Positions 55,836-64,000 of a stretch of DNA of 64,000 bases are shown piece after piece. The stretch comes from SKHV01 sp963678565 (GTDB lineage Bacteria > Bacteroidota > Bacteroidia > Bacteroidales > Prolixibacteraceae), in assembly GCA_963678565.1 (NCBI GenBank), contig OY782875.1, forward strand, positions 744,001 through 808,000, read 5' to 3'. The notes beneath the pieces were generated by a model, which had not been told where the DNA came from, searched no databases, and saw nothing but the letters and a program-made list of their open reading frames with translations. The stretch's first letter is position 1. Each line of letters begins with the position of its first letter. The translations under genes and the position numbers were made by a program.

Positions 55836-56993
55836 ATGATTGAATCAATTTCAAAAATATCATTCACAAACCCAAAACAGTTAGTTTTTGGCGCAGGAAG
55901 TTTGATGGATTTTCAAAATGAATATTTGAAAAAAGGGAAAAAACGTCTTTTTCTGCTTACGATTGAACCCCTTTTGGAGCAACTTTCAGAATTAAAACAA
56001 AATTTTTCTACTGCAGGAATTAATATACAATTGGATACTTCAATAGTTGGCGAGCCAACTTTTAAGGAGTTTGAAGTTTTATTGGAGAAAGCTAGAGAAT
56101 TTCAAGCAGATAGTGTTGTTGCCATTGGTGGTGGCAGTGTAATGGATGTAGCTAAGCTTGTTGCCGCCATGATCGATATTGATGCTCCTGTTCGCGAATT
56201 TGTTGGAAAAGGATTGTTACCATCTCGAAATACCTATTTGGCTTGTTTACCAAGCACTGCTGGAACAGGAAGCGAAGTTTCACCCAATGCGATCTTTTTA
56301 GATGAAATAGATAATGCAAAAAAAGGGGTAATCAGTCCTTTCCTAATGCCCGACGAATCGTATATCGACCCTCAATTAACTTATGGTGTTCCTTCTCAAA
56401 TAACAGCGGCTACCGGAATTGATGCATTTACGCATTGTATGGAGGCTTATGTAAATAATTTCGCTCATCCAATGGTTGATTTATATGCATTGGAAGGAAT
56501 AAAAAGAATTGCGAAGCATTTAAAAACAGCGGTCGACGAACCACTAAATAGTGATGCAAAAGCGGCGTTGGCTTTGGGGAGCATGTATGGTGGAATGTGT
56601 TTGGGACCGGTTAACACAGCAGCAATTCATGCATTGTCTTATCCATTGGGAAGTACTTTTAAAATTCCACATGGTTTATCTAATGCTTTGTTGATGCCTT
56701 ACATTGTTGATTTTAATAAAGAATATGCAACTGCAAAATATGCAGATATTGCACGCGCATTAGGATCAACAGTTGAGGGAAATAATTTGGCAGTTGCATC
56801 TGATGGAGTCCGTTTGATGTTTCAATGGTGTGAAGAATTAGGCTTGCCTACCAAGCTTTCAAAAGTTGGAATTGGTGAAGGTGATCTTGAAAATATGGCA
56901 CTGGAAGGAATCAAAGTTCAGCGCTTATTACAAAATAATGTTAGAAAAGTGACTTTTGAGGATGCGTTCGAAATTTATACCAAAGCCTTATGA
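55836..56993 (+). CDS. Iron-containing alcohol dehydrogenase
   Basis: A 385-residue group III Fe-ADH. NAD-binding site GGGSVMDVAK (about 98-107), STAGTGSEVSPNAI, metal ligands in the region GIDAFTHCMEAY (Asp, His) and in IHALSYPLGSTFKIPHG (two His). It reduces an aldehyde or oxidises an alcohol. Proposed role: reduction of a four-carbon aldehyde acid to a tetronate. Its stop overlaps the next gene by 4 bp. First gene of the ADH-aldolase-PdxA2-DUF1537-symporter operon. Confidence 0.9.
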   Translation: MIESISKISFTNPKQLVFGAGSLMDFQNEYLKKGKKRLFLLTIEPLLEQLSELKQNFSTAGINIQLDTSIVGEPTFKEFEVLLEKAREFQADSVVAIGGGSVMDVAKLVAAMIDIDAPVREFVGKGLLPSRNTYLACLPSTAGTGSEVSPNAIFLDEIDNAKKGVISPFLMPDESYIDPQLTYGVPSQITAATGIDAFTHCMEAYVNNFAHPMVDLYALEGIKRIAKHLKTAVDEPLNSDAKAALALGSMYGGMCLGPVNTAAIHALSYPLGSTFKIPHGLSNALLMPYIVDFNKEYATAKYADIARALGSTVEGNNLAVASDGVRLMFQWCEELGLPTKLSKVGIGEGDLENMALEGIKVQRLLQNNVRKVTFEDAFEIYTKAL

Positions 56994-57913
56994 TGAGCAC
57001 TGTTCAAAAAAAATATAGAGGTGTAATTGTACCAATGATTTCTCCTTTTCATCAAGATTTAGCAGTTGATAAAATTGCAGCCAAAAAAATAGCACGCTTT
57101 ATTATTGAAGCTGGAGCTATCCCATTTTTGCTTGGATCAACTGGAGAGGGATTGTCAATGTCGTTAAACCAGAAAGTTGAATTGGTAAAAGCTGTTTCTG
57201 AAGTGACCCGAAAAGCAAAAAGTGAGCTTTATGTTGGGATTTCAGGGAATTCATTAATCGGAGCAATTGAAGAAGCACAGCTGTTTAAGCATCAGGGAGC
57301 AACCGTTTTGGTTGCGACTTTGCCATTTTACTATCCGATTGATGACAATCAGATGCATCGTTTTTTTACTCAACTGGCCGATCGAGTAAAGTTGCCTATA
57401 ATGCTTTACAATATGCCAGGAATGGTCAAAAAATCAATTCCTTTAGAGGTGGCTAACAAGCTAAGTAAACACCCCAATATTGTTGGTTTAAAAGATTCTG
57501 AAAGAAATGAAGAACGACTACAACAATCGATTAAAATGTGGAAAGATAGAAAGGATTTCTCATTCTTTATCGGATGGGCTGCAATGTCTTACACCGGTTT
57601 GAAATTAGGAGCCGATGGAATAGTTCCCAGCACTGGAAATCTGATTCCCGACGCTTATGTAAAATTATATAAAAGTGTTTTCAGCGACAATTTGTATACT
57701 GCTGAAAAATTACAGAAAAGAACAAATGCTGTTTCTTTAGTTTATCAGGAAAAAAGAGTGTTGAGTTATTCAATTCCTGCATTGAAAAAAATCATGGAAA
57801 TGAAAGAGATGTGCCAAAAATACGTTTTGCCTCCAATGTTAACAATGAAGGATTTGGAAGAAAAGGAATTCGAAAATTTGGTTGCTGATGCTTTTAAAGA
57901 ATTGAAGTTTTAA
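56990..57913 (+). CDS. DapA/NAL-family pyruvate-dependent aldolase
   Basis: A 307-residue class I aldolase of the dihydrodipicolinate synthase/N-acetylneuraminate lyase family. Pyruvate site GSTGEG (49-54), the Tyr140 motif LYNMPG and the Schiff-base Lys168 in IVGLKDS. True lysine-pathway DapA is unlikely given the catabolic neighbours. It most likely cleaves a 2-keto-3-deoxy sugar acid into pyruvate and an aldehyde; DHA from RG-II is the proposed substrate. It starts 4 bp inside the dehydrogenase gene and its stop shares one base with the pdxA2 start. Confidence 0.88.
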   Translation: MMSTVQKKYRGVIVPMISPFHQDLAVDKIAAKKIARFIIEAGAIPFLLGSTGEGLSMSLNQKVELVKAVSEVTRKAKSELYVGISGNSLIGAIEEAQLFKHQGATVLVATLPFYYPIDDNQMHRFFTQLADRVKLPIMLYNMPGMVKKSIPLEVANKLSKHPNIVGLKDSERNEERLQQSIKMWKDRKDFSFFIGWAAMSYTGLKLGADGIVPSTGNLIPDAYVKLYKSVFSDNLYTAEKLQKRTNAVSLVYQEKRVLSYSIPALKKIMEMKEMCQKYVLPPMLTMKDLEEKEFENLVADAFKELKF

Positions 57914-58941
57914 TGAAGAATATAAAACCAATATTAGCCATCACAATGGGCGACCCAGCAGGGGTTGGTCCTGAAATTGCTGCAATGGCTTTTGCCAATA
58001 ATAAATTGCACAAAGTGTGTCATCCTATTTTAATAGGGAACACTGCGGTTATGCAAAAAGCTATTGAGCTTACCAATGTTGAAGTTTCTTTGAATAAGAT
58101 TGATAATGTGGAAGATGCGAAATTCGATTCTCAATATATGAATGTCATTCATCTTGAGGTTGAAAATTATGCAGAGATCGAATACGGAAAAATTTCAGCA
58201 GCATCTGGTGATTTGGCTTTTAGAGCGGTTCAATTGGCAATTGAATTGGCAATGGAAAAAAAAGTGGATGGAACAGTTACTTGTCCGATTCATAAAGGTG
58301 CCATTAATTTAGCTGGTCATCACTTTTCTGGTCATACCGAGATATATGCTCAGTATACCAAAACCCCCAAATATGCTATGCTACTGGCCGATGATGCTAT
58401 AAAGGTGATTCATGTGAGTACACATGTGAGTTTGCGCGAGGCTTGTGATCGGGTAAAAAAAGATCGTGTTTTAGAAGTAATTCATTTATTGAATGAAGGT
58501 TTAAATAGAATTGGAATTGTGAATCCAAGAATTGGAGTCGCAGGATTAAATCCGCATTCAAGTGATGGTGGATTGTTTGGCTGGGAAGAAGAAAAAGAAA
58601 TAATTCCGGCAATTAATGACGCACGGAAAGAAGGAATAGATGTTGAAGGACCTGTTCCTCCTGATACTTTGTTTGCTTTAGCAAATGGAGGGAAATATGA
58701 TGGTTGTGTCGCAATGTATCACGATCAGGGGCATATTCCATTTAAGGTGGTGGGGTTTCAATGGGATCAGGAGACCGGGAAAATGAAAAGCGTAAAGGGG
58801 GTTAATATTACCCTCGGCTTACCTATTATTCGTACCTCGGTTGATCATGGAACTGCTTTTGAGATAGCAGGAAAAGGAATTGCCAGCCCAGATGCATTAT
58901 TTAATGCGGTTGAATATGCCGTTAAATTGTTTCAGAACTAA
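57913..58941 (+). CDS. PdxA2-type 4-phospho-tetronate dehydrogenase
   Basis: A 342-residue PdxA-family oxidative decarboxylase. Motifs: TMGDPAGVGPEIA, GHTEIYAQYTKTP (metal His), PPDTLFALANGGKYDGCVAMYHDQGHI and IIRTSVDHGTAFEIAGKG. Vitamin B6 PdxA is unlikely because it is followed by a DUF1537 kinase; that pair defines D-threonate or D-erythronate catabolism, in which this enzyme turns the 4-phosphate into DHAP plus CO2 with NAD. Its ATG shares the A of the previous stop codon. Confidence 0.88.
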   Translation: MKNIKPILAITMGDPAGVGPEIAAMAFANNKLHKVCHPILIGNTAVMQKAIELTNVEVSLNKIDNVEDAKFDSQYMNVIHLEVENYAEIEYGKISAASGDLAFRAVQLAIELAMEKKVDGTVTCPIHKGAINLAGHHFSGHTEIYAQYTKTPKYAMLLADDAIKVIHVSTHVSLREACDRVKKDRVLEVIHLLNEGLNRIGIVNPRIGVAGLNPHSSDGGLFGWEEEKEIIPAINDARKEGIDVEGPVPPDTLFALANGGKYDGCVAMYHDQGHIPFKVVGFQWDQETGKMKSVKGVNITLGLPIIRTSVDHGTAFEIAGKGIASPDALFNAVEYAVKLFQN

Positions 58942-59023
58942 GAAATATAGATATAAATGGCCAATTTATGGCCACAAGAAGATGGATTAAAGTTCGCTTA
59001 TCCAATACAATAATAAACGAAAG

Positions 59024-60202
59024 ATGATAGCAGTAATTGCAGATGATTTTACAGGAGCCGCTGAGATAGGAGGTATCGGGCTTCGATTTGGACAAAAGGT
59101 TGTGATTGAGACAAATGTGGATAATTCATCTACTTGCGATCTTTTAATTGTTGTTGCCGATACTCGTTCATTACAACCTGAAATGGCAGCTTCTGAAATT
59201 GAAAAAATATCAAAAAAACTTAATAAATTAAAGCCAAAGTTTATCTTTAAGAAATTAGATTCTGTTTTGCGAGGAAATATTTCATCTGAGTTGATTGCGC
59301 AAATGAAAGTTGTTGGAAAACCACGGGCAATTGTTGTTGCCGGTAATCCACAATTCGAGCGAACAATCGTAGATGGGACTTATTTGGTATCTGGCTTACC
59401 TTTAGGTGAAACATTTTTTGCAAACGACCCTGAATTTCCACAGTGTGATTCAAAGGTGTTAGATATTGTTTTGAGTAAAAATGTAAACGTTTTCTCTAAA
59501 AAGCACGAAGATGTTTTACCTGAGGAAGGGATTATTATTGGCGACGTAACGTCATGGGATGATTTAGAACAATGGACAACTAAAATTGATTCTAAAACAG
59601 TTGTCTCTGGTGGGGCTGGGTTTTTTAAATACGTATTGAAGAAGTATTTTAAGCAAATAAATAAACCAAGCGATAAAAAGTTTAATGTTGGCAAACGTGC
59701 CTTATTCGTTTTTGGCAGCTTGTATCCAAAAAGTGAAAGTGTTTTAAAGCAGATGAAGGGGTCAAGCTTTAAGGTAATGAATATGCCATTAGAGCTTTAT
59801 AAACCCAACGATAATTATTCTGATAAATTGAATAAATGGGCAAATGAAATTTGTGCGAATCTGCAAGACGAACAAAAAGTAATTATAATGGTAAGCCACG
59901 AATTACATAAAGAAGAGGGTTTGCCGGTACGAATAAAAGACATGGTTGGTCAGGTTGTCGCTGAAGTTTTAAAGAATGAGCAACTTGATGATTTATGGAT
60001 CGAAGGGGGCGGAACCACTTCATCAATTTTACAATATTTAAAAATTGCTAAATTATTTCCTTTTAAGGAGTTGGATTTGGGAGTAATACAAATGAGTGCC
60101 GATGAATATCCCAATATGAAAATTACAACTAAGCCTGGGAGTTACAAATGGCCAGAAGACATGTGGATTACCGAAACACTAAAAGAAACAAATTTAGACT
60201 AA
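59024..60202 (+). CDS. DUF1537 four-carbon acid-sugar kinase (tetronate kinase)
   Basis: A 392-residue kinase of the DUF1537 family. N-terminal substrate domain: IAVIADDFTGAAEIGG and FKKLDSVLRGNISSEL. C-terminal ATP domain: KRALFVFGSLYPKSE and LWIEGGGTTSSIL. Established members phosphorylate D-threonate, L-threonate, D-erythronate or 3-oxo-tetronates. Pairing with PdxA2 points to D-threonate or D-erythronate 4-kinase. It follows pdxA2 after 82 bp and precedes the symporter by 34 bp. Confidence 0.88.
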   Translation: MIAVIADDFTGAAEIGGIGLRFGQKVVIETNVDNSSTCDLLIVVADTRSLQPEMAASEIEKISKKLNKLKPKFIFKKLDSVLRGNISSELIAQMKVVGKPRAIVVAGNPQFERTIVDGTYLVSGLPLGETFFANDPEFPQCDSKVLDIVLSKNVNVFSKKHEDVLPEEGIIIGDVTSWDDLEQWTTKIDSKTVVSGGAGFFKYVLKKYFKQINKPSDKKFNVGKRALFVFGSLYPKSESVLKQMKGSSFKVMNMPLELYKPNDNYSDKLNKWANEICANLQDEQKVIIMVSHELHKEEGLPVRIKDMVGQVVAEVLKNEQLDDLWIEGGGTTSSILQYLKIAKLFPFKELDLGVIQMSADEYPNMKITTKPGSYKWPEDMWITETLKETNLD

Positions 60203-60236
60203 CTAAAATCAAAGTAGAAGACTTAACTATTATTGA

Positions 60237-61781
60237 ATGAAAACTGTTTCGTTACATATTATTGATTATTTGATCATTGGCTTGTCATTGGTTTTTCCAA
60301 TTGTAATAAGTCTATATTTTTCAAGGAAACAAGATAATACCAATAAATTTTTCACTGGTGGTGGATCTATTCCGTCATGGGCAATCGGAATCTCTATATT
60401 GGCAACACTTATTAGTAGCGTTACCTTCTTGGCTTATCCCGGAAACGGATTTTCATCCAATTGGATCTTATTGGTTCAAGGTATTATGGTTCCTATTACC
60501 TTGGTTTTCTTTATCGGATTTGTTGTTCCTCTTTATCGAAAGCACATTAAAATTAGTGCTTATGAATATTTTGAACAACGTTTTGGATTCTTTGCTAGAA
60601 TCTATAGTTCAATTGCCTTTTTCTTGGCACATTTCTCAAAAATGGGAACAGTATTTTTCCTAATTGCTTTGGCGTTTTCAAAAATGGTAGGGGTAGATAC
60701 CAATACGCTAATTTGGGTGATGGGAATTCTTGTCGTATTCATCACATTTATTGGAGGAATTGAAGCTGTTGTTTGGATGGATGTAGTTCAGGGGATAATG
60801 TTAATCCTTGGTGGAATTCTTGCCTTGATTGTTATTTCCTTATCGATTGATGGTGGTATTTCAACTATTTGGGCACAGGGAGTCGCTGATCATAAAATAA
60901 GCTTCGAACCCTATGAATTCAATTTCACGAAACTCACTTTTTGGGTATTGGTATTCAACGGGATATTTTATGCCATTCAAAAATATGGAACCGACCAAAC
61001 AATCGTTCAACGCTATCTTACTGCAAAATCGGATAAAGGAGCAATTAAGGCTTCGTTGTTGGGTGTTTTGTTAAGCGTTCCGGTTTGGACTTTATTTATG
61101 TTTATTGGAACGGCTTTGTACGTTTATTATAAAATTAATGTTGGGGTGCTGCCAGTTGATGTGAAGCCCGATGCAGTATTTCCGATTTTTATCATGTCGG
61201 AATTGCCAGTTGGAATTGTTGGGATCGTTCTCGCAGCTTTATTAGCTGCTGCAATTTCTAGTCTCGATTCTGATTTGAATTGTTTGTCGGCCATTACTGT
61301 TGAAGATTATTACGCTCGATTTAAACCCCAAAGCACCGAAAAGCAAAAGATGCTCGTAAGTCGAATTGTGATTTTATTGGCAGGATTGGCTGCGATTTTT
61401 GTGGCTCAATACTATGTGAAAAATAACGGAAAAGGAGTACTCGGAATTGTATTTACACTATATTCCATTTTTTCGGGGGGAATAGCTGGGCTTTTTTTAT
61501 TGGGAATTTTTAGTAAACGTGCCAATAAAAAGGGAGTATTTGTAGGGATTATTGCGAGTATACTTTTTACTGCTTATGCGATATTAACCTCAAAACCACT
61601 TGGAGCAGGCAATAAAATTTTACTCGATTTAGGACAATTTAACTATACCCATCATAAATTAATGCTAGGTGTTTATAGTCATATAATTTTGTTTGTTGTG
61701 GGCTATACTGCTAGTTTATTTTTTAAAAGCAATCAAAAAATTGAACATCTAACTTATTGGGGAATTAAAATGAATAACTAA
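60237..61781 (+). CDS. Sodium:solute symporter (SSS family)
   Basis: A 514-residue inner-membrane transporter with about 13 helices. Family blocks: the TGGGSIPSWAIGISILATLISSVTFLAYPG segment, GGIEAVVWMDVVQG and LAAAISSLDSDLNCLSAI (sodium-site region). The location after the kinase suggests uptake of the acid sugar or oligosaccharide product catabolised by this operon. Related transporters carry sialic acid, sugars or sugar acids, so the exact substrate is open. Confidence 0.88.
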   Translation: MKTVSLHIIDYLIIGLSLVFPIVISLYFSRKQDNTNKFFTGGGSIPSWAIGISILATLISSVTFLAYPGNGFSSNWILLVQGIMVPITLVFFIGFVVPLYRKHIKISAYEYFEQRFGFFARIYSSIAFFLAHFSKMGTVFFLIALAFSKMVGVDTNTLIWVMGILVVFITFIGGIEAVVWMDVVQGIMLILGGILALIVISLSIDGGISTIWAQGVADHKISFEPYEFNFTKLTFWVLVFNGIFYAIQKYGTDQTIVQRYLTAKSDKGAIKASLLGVLLSVPVWTLFMFIGTALYVYYKINVGVLPVDVKPDAVFPIFIMSELPVGIVGIVLAALLAAAISSLDSDLNCLSAITVEDYYARFKPQSTEKQKMLVSRIVILLAGLAAIFVAQYYVKNNGKGVLGIVFTLYSIFSGGIAGLFLLGIFSKRANKKGVFVGIIASILFTAYAILTSKPLGAGNKILLDLGQFNYTHHKLMLGVYSHIILFVVGYTASLFFKSNQKIEHLTYWGIKMNN

Positions 61782-61805
61782 ATTTTTAACTTAAATATCT
61801 GATCT

Positions 61806-62846
61806 ATGAAAAACAAAAATTTTACTTACTTAATTGGTGCAATCTTATTGTTGCTTGGGACATCAGTAAGTGTTAGCGCCCAGAATTTTGGCACAGGAAC
61901 AGGTTGGGGGAATATTGGTTTTTCCATGCCGCTAGTTGTTGACGATGATTTTCAGGATTATGAGTTTCATTATTCTTGGGATAACCCAGATCATGGAAAT
62001 AGTCAGCATTTATTAGATGAAGCATCAGGAGAAATAATTCTTGGTTACATTGAACTTACTAATACTTTTAATTTTCCAAATTCATCTGCGAATTGCATTT
62101 TTGATTTTTATCAATGTGCATTTGCTCCCAATTTTCAAACGGCATATGCGTATAAAAATGCGTTAGAGAATACAGCGAATGTTTCAGATGGATTTGTTGA
62201 AATAAGTAGGTCTGATTCAGTTTATTATGAAAGATATGGAGGTGTTGCTCCAACAGTTCGAGGTTATTTCACGATTGATCTTAGGCAATTAGCAACATTA
62301 GAAGGAATTCAGTATACACATTCAAGTACAGGAGGAACAAAACGAGGTTTTGTGTTGGAGTATAGCAAAGACGATGGAACAACCTGGGATACGTTACGTT
62401 ATCAGCCTGGAAATACCTACAGCGAAAGTTATTCATTAAGTGATTTATTCACTTATGATACCATTTATAACGATTATAACTGTGATCCTAGTTCTTATGG
62501 GATGGTTTGGGAAGATCCGATTTATGAATATGATACAGGAGTAATGTTGCGATTTTTGGAATCTAGCGGACAAACTGTTCGAATTCACGATTTCAAAGCG
62601 TATGGCGAATTGCCTTCTAGTGCTGTATTGAACAGAACCTCTAGTGATTTAATACTAAGTATCGTTGATAACAAAGTATCATTTAAGGAATCTGCTAATG
62701 TTCAAGTTTATAATTTGTCTGGCTCTTTAGTTAGGTCGAACATGAATGTAAGATCAATTTCATTGAACAATTTTTCAAAAGGAATTTACCTTATAAATGC
62801 TGAAGCAAAAGGAAAAGTTTGCTCTCAAAAAATTGTAATACGATAA
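61806..62846 (+). CDS. Secreted T9SS-sorted protein of unknown function
   Basis: A 346-residue secreted protein: signal peptide (ends VSAQ, about 25), a beta-rich body (about 26-270, ending MLRFLESSGQTVRIHDFKAYGE) resembling the jelly-roll found next to pectin enzymes, and a T9SS-like tail (about 285-346, VQVYNLSGSLVRSN and SKGIYLINAEAKGKVCSQKIVIR). No catalytic motif is recognised. It follows the symporter by 24 bp and is closed by a terminator, so it is the last gene of this operon. Confidence 0.75.
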   Translation: MKNKNFTYLIGAILLLLGTSVSVSAQNFGTGTGWGNIGFSMPLVVDDDFQDYEFHYSWDNPDHGNSQHLLDEASGEIILGYIELTNTFNFPNSSANCIFDFYQCAFAPNFQTAYAYKNALENTANVSDGFVEISRSDSVYYERYGGVAPTVRGYFTIDLRQLATLEGIQYTHSSTGGTKRGFVLEYSKDDGTTWDTLRYQPGNTYSESYSLSDLFTYDTIYNDYNCDPSSYGMVWEDPIYEYDTGVMLRFLESSGQTVRIHDFKAYGELPSSAVLNRTSSDLILSIVDNKVSFKESANVQVYNLSGSLVRSNMNVRSISLNNFSKGIYLINAEAKGKVCSQKIVIR

Positions 62847-62852
62847 TTAGGC

Positions 62853-62889
62853 AACCATAAGCTATCTATGATGGATAGCTTATGGTTTT
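62853..62889 (+). terminator. Terminator of the threonate-type operon
   Basis: AACCATAAGCTATC and GATAGCTTATGGTT form a perfect 14-bp stem with a 7-nt loop, followed by TTTT. Confidence 0.8.
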
Positions 62890-62908
62890 ATTCATTAATA
62901 CGAAGAAT

Positions 62909-62922
62909 TGAAAACGTTATCA
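62909..62922 (+). promoter_or_regulatory. LacI-type operator-like site before susC
   Basis: TGAAAACGTTATCA matches the operator consensus at all but one position. It lies 183 bp before the SusC start, just after the terminator. Confidence 0.5.
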
Positions 62923-63104
62923 CAAGAAATACTCAATTGCTTATTTTAAATTTTATCTCTACTTGACACATTATATTGATATAAAAAATTTGATGAATTT
63001 GAATAATCGTAATTGAATGGTTCATTAGAGCAATTGAGAAATAATTACCTAACTGAAGATCTCAATTTATAAGATGCTACGATTTAAACTAATATTACTA
63101 CCTA

Positions 63105-64000
63105 ATGAAAAGAAATAAAAGCTTCCTACAAGCACTAAATATAAAAAAGTTGAGACGAATTTGTCTTCGCTTTCAATTGCTTTTATTTGCCATTTTACTT
63201 TCAGGAGCTTTAATGGCTCAGCAAAATGAAGAAAAGATCTCATTAATCGGATATGTAACAAGCGACACAGGGGAACCACTAACTGGTGTCAATGTAGTTG
63301 TAAAAGGTACTCTTAATGGATCTATTACTGATTTCGAAGGAAACTACAATATTCTTGTGTCTCCCAGCGATACCTTAGAATTTCGGTTTATTGGATTTAA
63401 ACCTAAAGAAGTTGCAGTACAGGGGCGATCGTTAATAAATGTTCGTATGGAGCCCAAAGTAGGCGACTTGGAAGAAGTTGTTATTGTAGGTTATGGTGAA
63501 GTGAAACGTGCAAATCTTTTAGGTTCAGTTGCGTCAATGGATGCAGTTGAAATACAGGATATTCCAGCAACTAGCTTAACAAGCTTATTTGAGGGCCGCT
63601 TAGCCGGTGTGCATGTTCAACCAGCACAACCTTCTGGATTACCTGGTTCAAGTAATAGAGTTATTGTTAGGATAGGTGAAACAACATTTGGATTAGCAGG
63701 TGGAACTTTTAAAAATCCTCAACCTTTATATATTATCGATGGAGTAGAGGTTACCCAATCCGAATTTGATGTATTGGATCCGAGTGAAGTTGATAATATT
63801 TCAGTATTAAAGGATGCATCTGCTGCAGTTTACGGAAGTAAGGGAGCTAATGGTGTTGTTCTTATTAAAACAAAACGAGGACGCGAGGGCAAATTAATAG
63901 TTACTTACAATGGTAGTTATGGGATTAGCGATGCAACTCAACAAACAGATATGTTAAGTGCTTATGATCAGGCAAGAATGCTAAATGCAATTAATCGTAT
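63105..64000 (+). CDS. SusC-family TonB-dependent receptor, 5' part
   Basis: The first 298 residues of a SusC/RagA-type receptor that continues past the window. Signal peptide (about 20-40, ends LMAQQ), carboxypeptidase-regulatory-like beta domain (about 46-120, TGVNVVVKGTLNGSITDFEGNY), the SusC hallmark VVIVGYGEVKRANLLGSV, then the plug domain (about 130-270) with PLYIIDGVEV and DASAAVYGSKGANGVVLIKTKRG. It imports oligosaccharides with a SusD partner, expected just downstream. It is the uptake system of this pectin locus. Confidence 0.94.
   Translation, partial: MKRNKSFLQALNIKKLRRICLRFQLLLFAILLSGALMAQQNEEKISLIGYVTSDTGEPLTGVNVVVKGTLNGSITDFEGNYNILVSPSDTLEFRFIGFKPKEVAVQGRSLINVRMEPKVGDLEEVVIVGYGEVKRANLLGSVASMDAVEIQDIPATSLTSLFEGRLAGVHVQPAQPSGLPGSSNRVIVRIGETTFGLAGGTFKNPQPLYIIDGVEVTQSEFDVLDPSEVDNISVLKDASAAVYGSKGANGVVLIKTKRGREGKLIVTYNGSYGISDATQQTDMLSAYDQARMLNAINR

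Noticed and set aside
56990..57913. DapA of lysine synthesis
   Set aside because: The gene overlaps catabolic genes on both sides in a LacI-type operon, so a catabolic aldolase is more likely.
57913..58941. PdxA of vitamin B6 synthesis
   Set aside because: The neighbours are a DUF1537 kinase, an aldolase and a transporter, and no other B6 gene is near.
59482..59495. Operator-like TGTAAACGTTTTCT inside the DUF1537 gene
   Set aside because: It lies within a coding region with no promoter nearby and lacks the final CA, so it is probably chance, although an internal roadblock site is not excluded.
1..64000. tRNA, rRNA, CRISPR arrays, prophage or insertion sequences
   Set aside because: No tRNA-like clover sequence, direct spaced repeats, transposase or phage protein was recognised on either strand.

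Overview
The window is a chromosomal segment of an AT-rich Bacteroidota, probably a marine or anaerobic member of the Marinilabiliales/Marinifilaceae type (the family is a guess). Support for the phylum: a SusC-type outer-membrane receptor, several secreted proteins with type IX secretion (T9SS/Por) C-terminal sorting domains, TAnnTTTG -7 promoter elements, mostly A-rich leaders instead of Shine-Dalgarno sites, and a FISUMP-domain protein. No tRNA, rRNA, CRISPR array or insertion sequence was recognised.

Positions 1-30.4 kb are mostly housekeeping. In order: the end of a two-component system; an acpP-fabF-rnc operon (minus strand); purN facing thiL; a sufBCDSE operon ending in a SufT-like gene; a membrane protein; queG facing an M23 peptidase; clpP-clpX; a purple-acid-phosphatase-like lipoprotein overlapping a large TonB-dependent receptor; a biotin carrier and carboxyltransferase pair; tgt with an LptF/G permease; an ECF sigma factor overlapping rsmG; rpmH (L34); a PASTA protein with a RluD-type pseudouridine synthase.

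Positions 30.6-38.8 kb are a secreted-protein island: a LamG/T9SS protein, a T9SS pectin methylesterase, a FISUMP protein, one intact T9SS protein of unknown function and two decayed T9SS genes. Two of the sorting domains are almost identical in DNA over 108 bp although the genes lie on opposite strands.

Positions 38.9-64 kb are a pectin locus centred on a LacI-family regulator. To its left (minus strand) are an FGGY kinase, an L-fucose-isomerase-fold sugar isomerase and a transketolase split into N and C halves. This set has the layout expected for apiose catabolism (apiose to apulose to apulose 4-phosphate, then transketolase). To its right are two GH28 proteins, a GH106-like protein, a GH105 unsaturated rhamnogalacturonyl hydrolase and a GH95 enzyme. 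These are followed by an Fe-alcohol dehydrogenase, a DapA/NAL-type aldolase, a PdxA2-type dehydrogenase, a DUF1537 acid-sugar kinase, a sodium:solute symporter, a T9SS protein and the start of a SusC receptor.

Main hypothesis: the locus handles rhamnogalacturonan II (RG-II). The second catabolic module would take DHA (3-deoxy-D-lyxo-heptulosaric acid, found in RG-II) to pyruvate plus a C4 aldehyde acid, reduce that to D-threonate, phosphorylate it and decarboxylate it to DHAP. The stereochemistry works out to D-threonate exactly. The same operator-like sequence (TGnAAACGnTTnCA) lies in front of the apiose-like operon, the glycosidase operon and the threonate operon, and a weaker copy precedes susC, so the modules look like one regulon.
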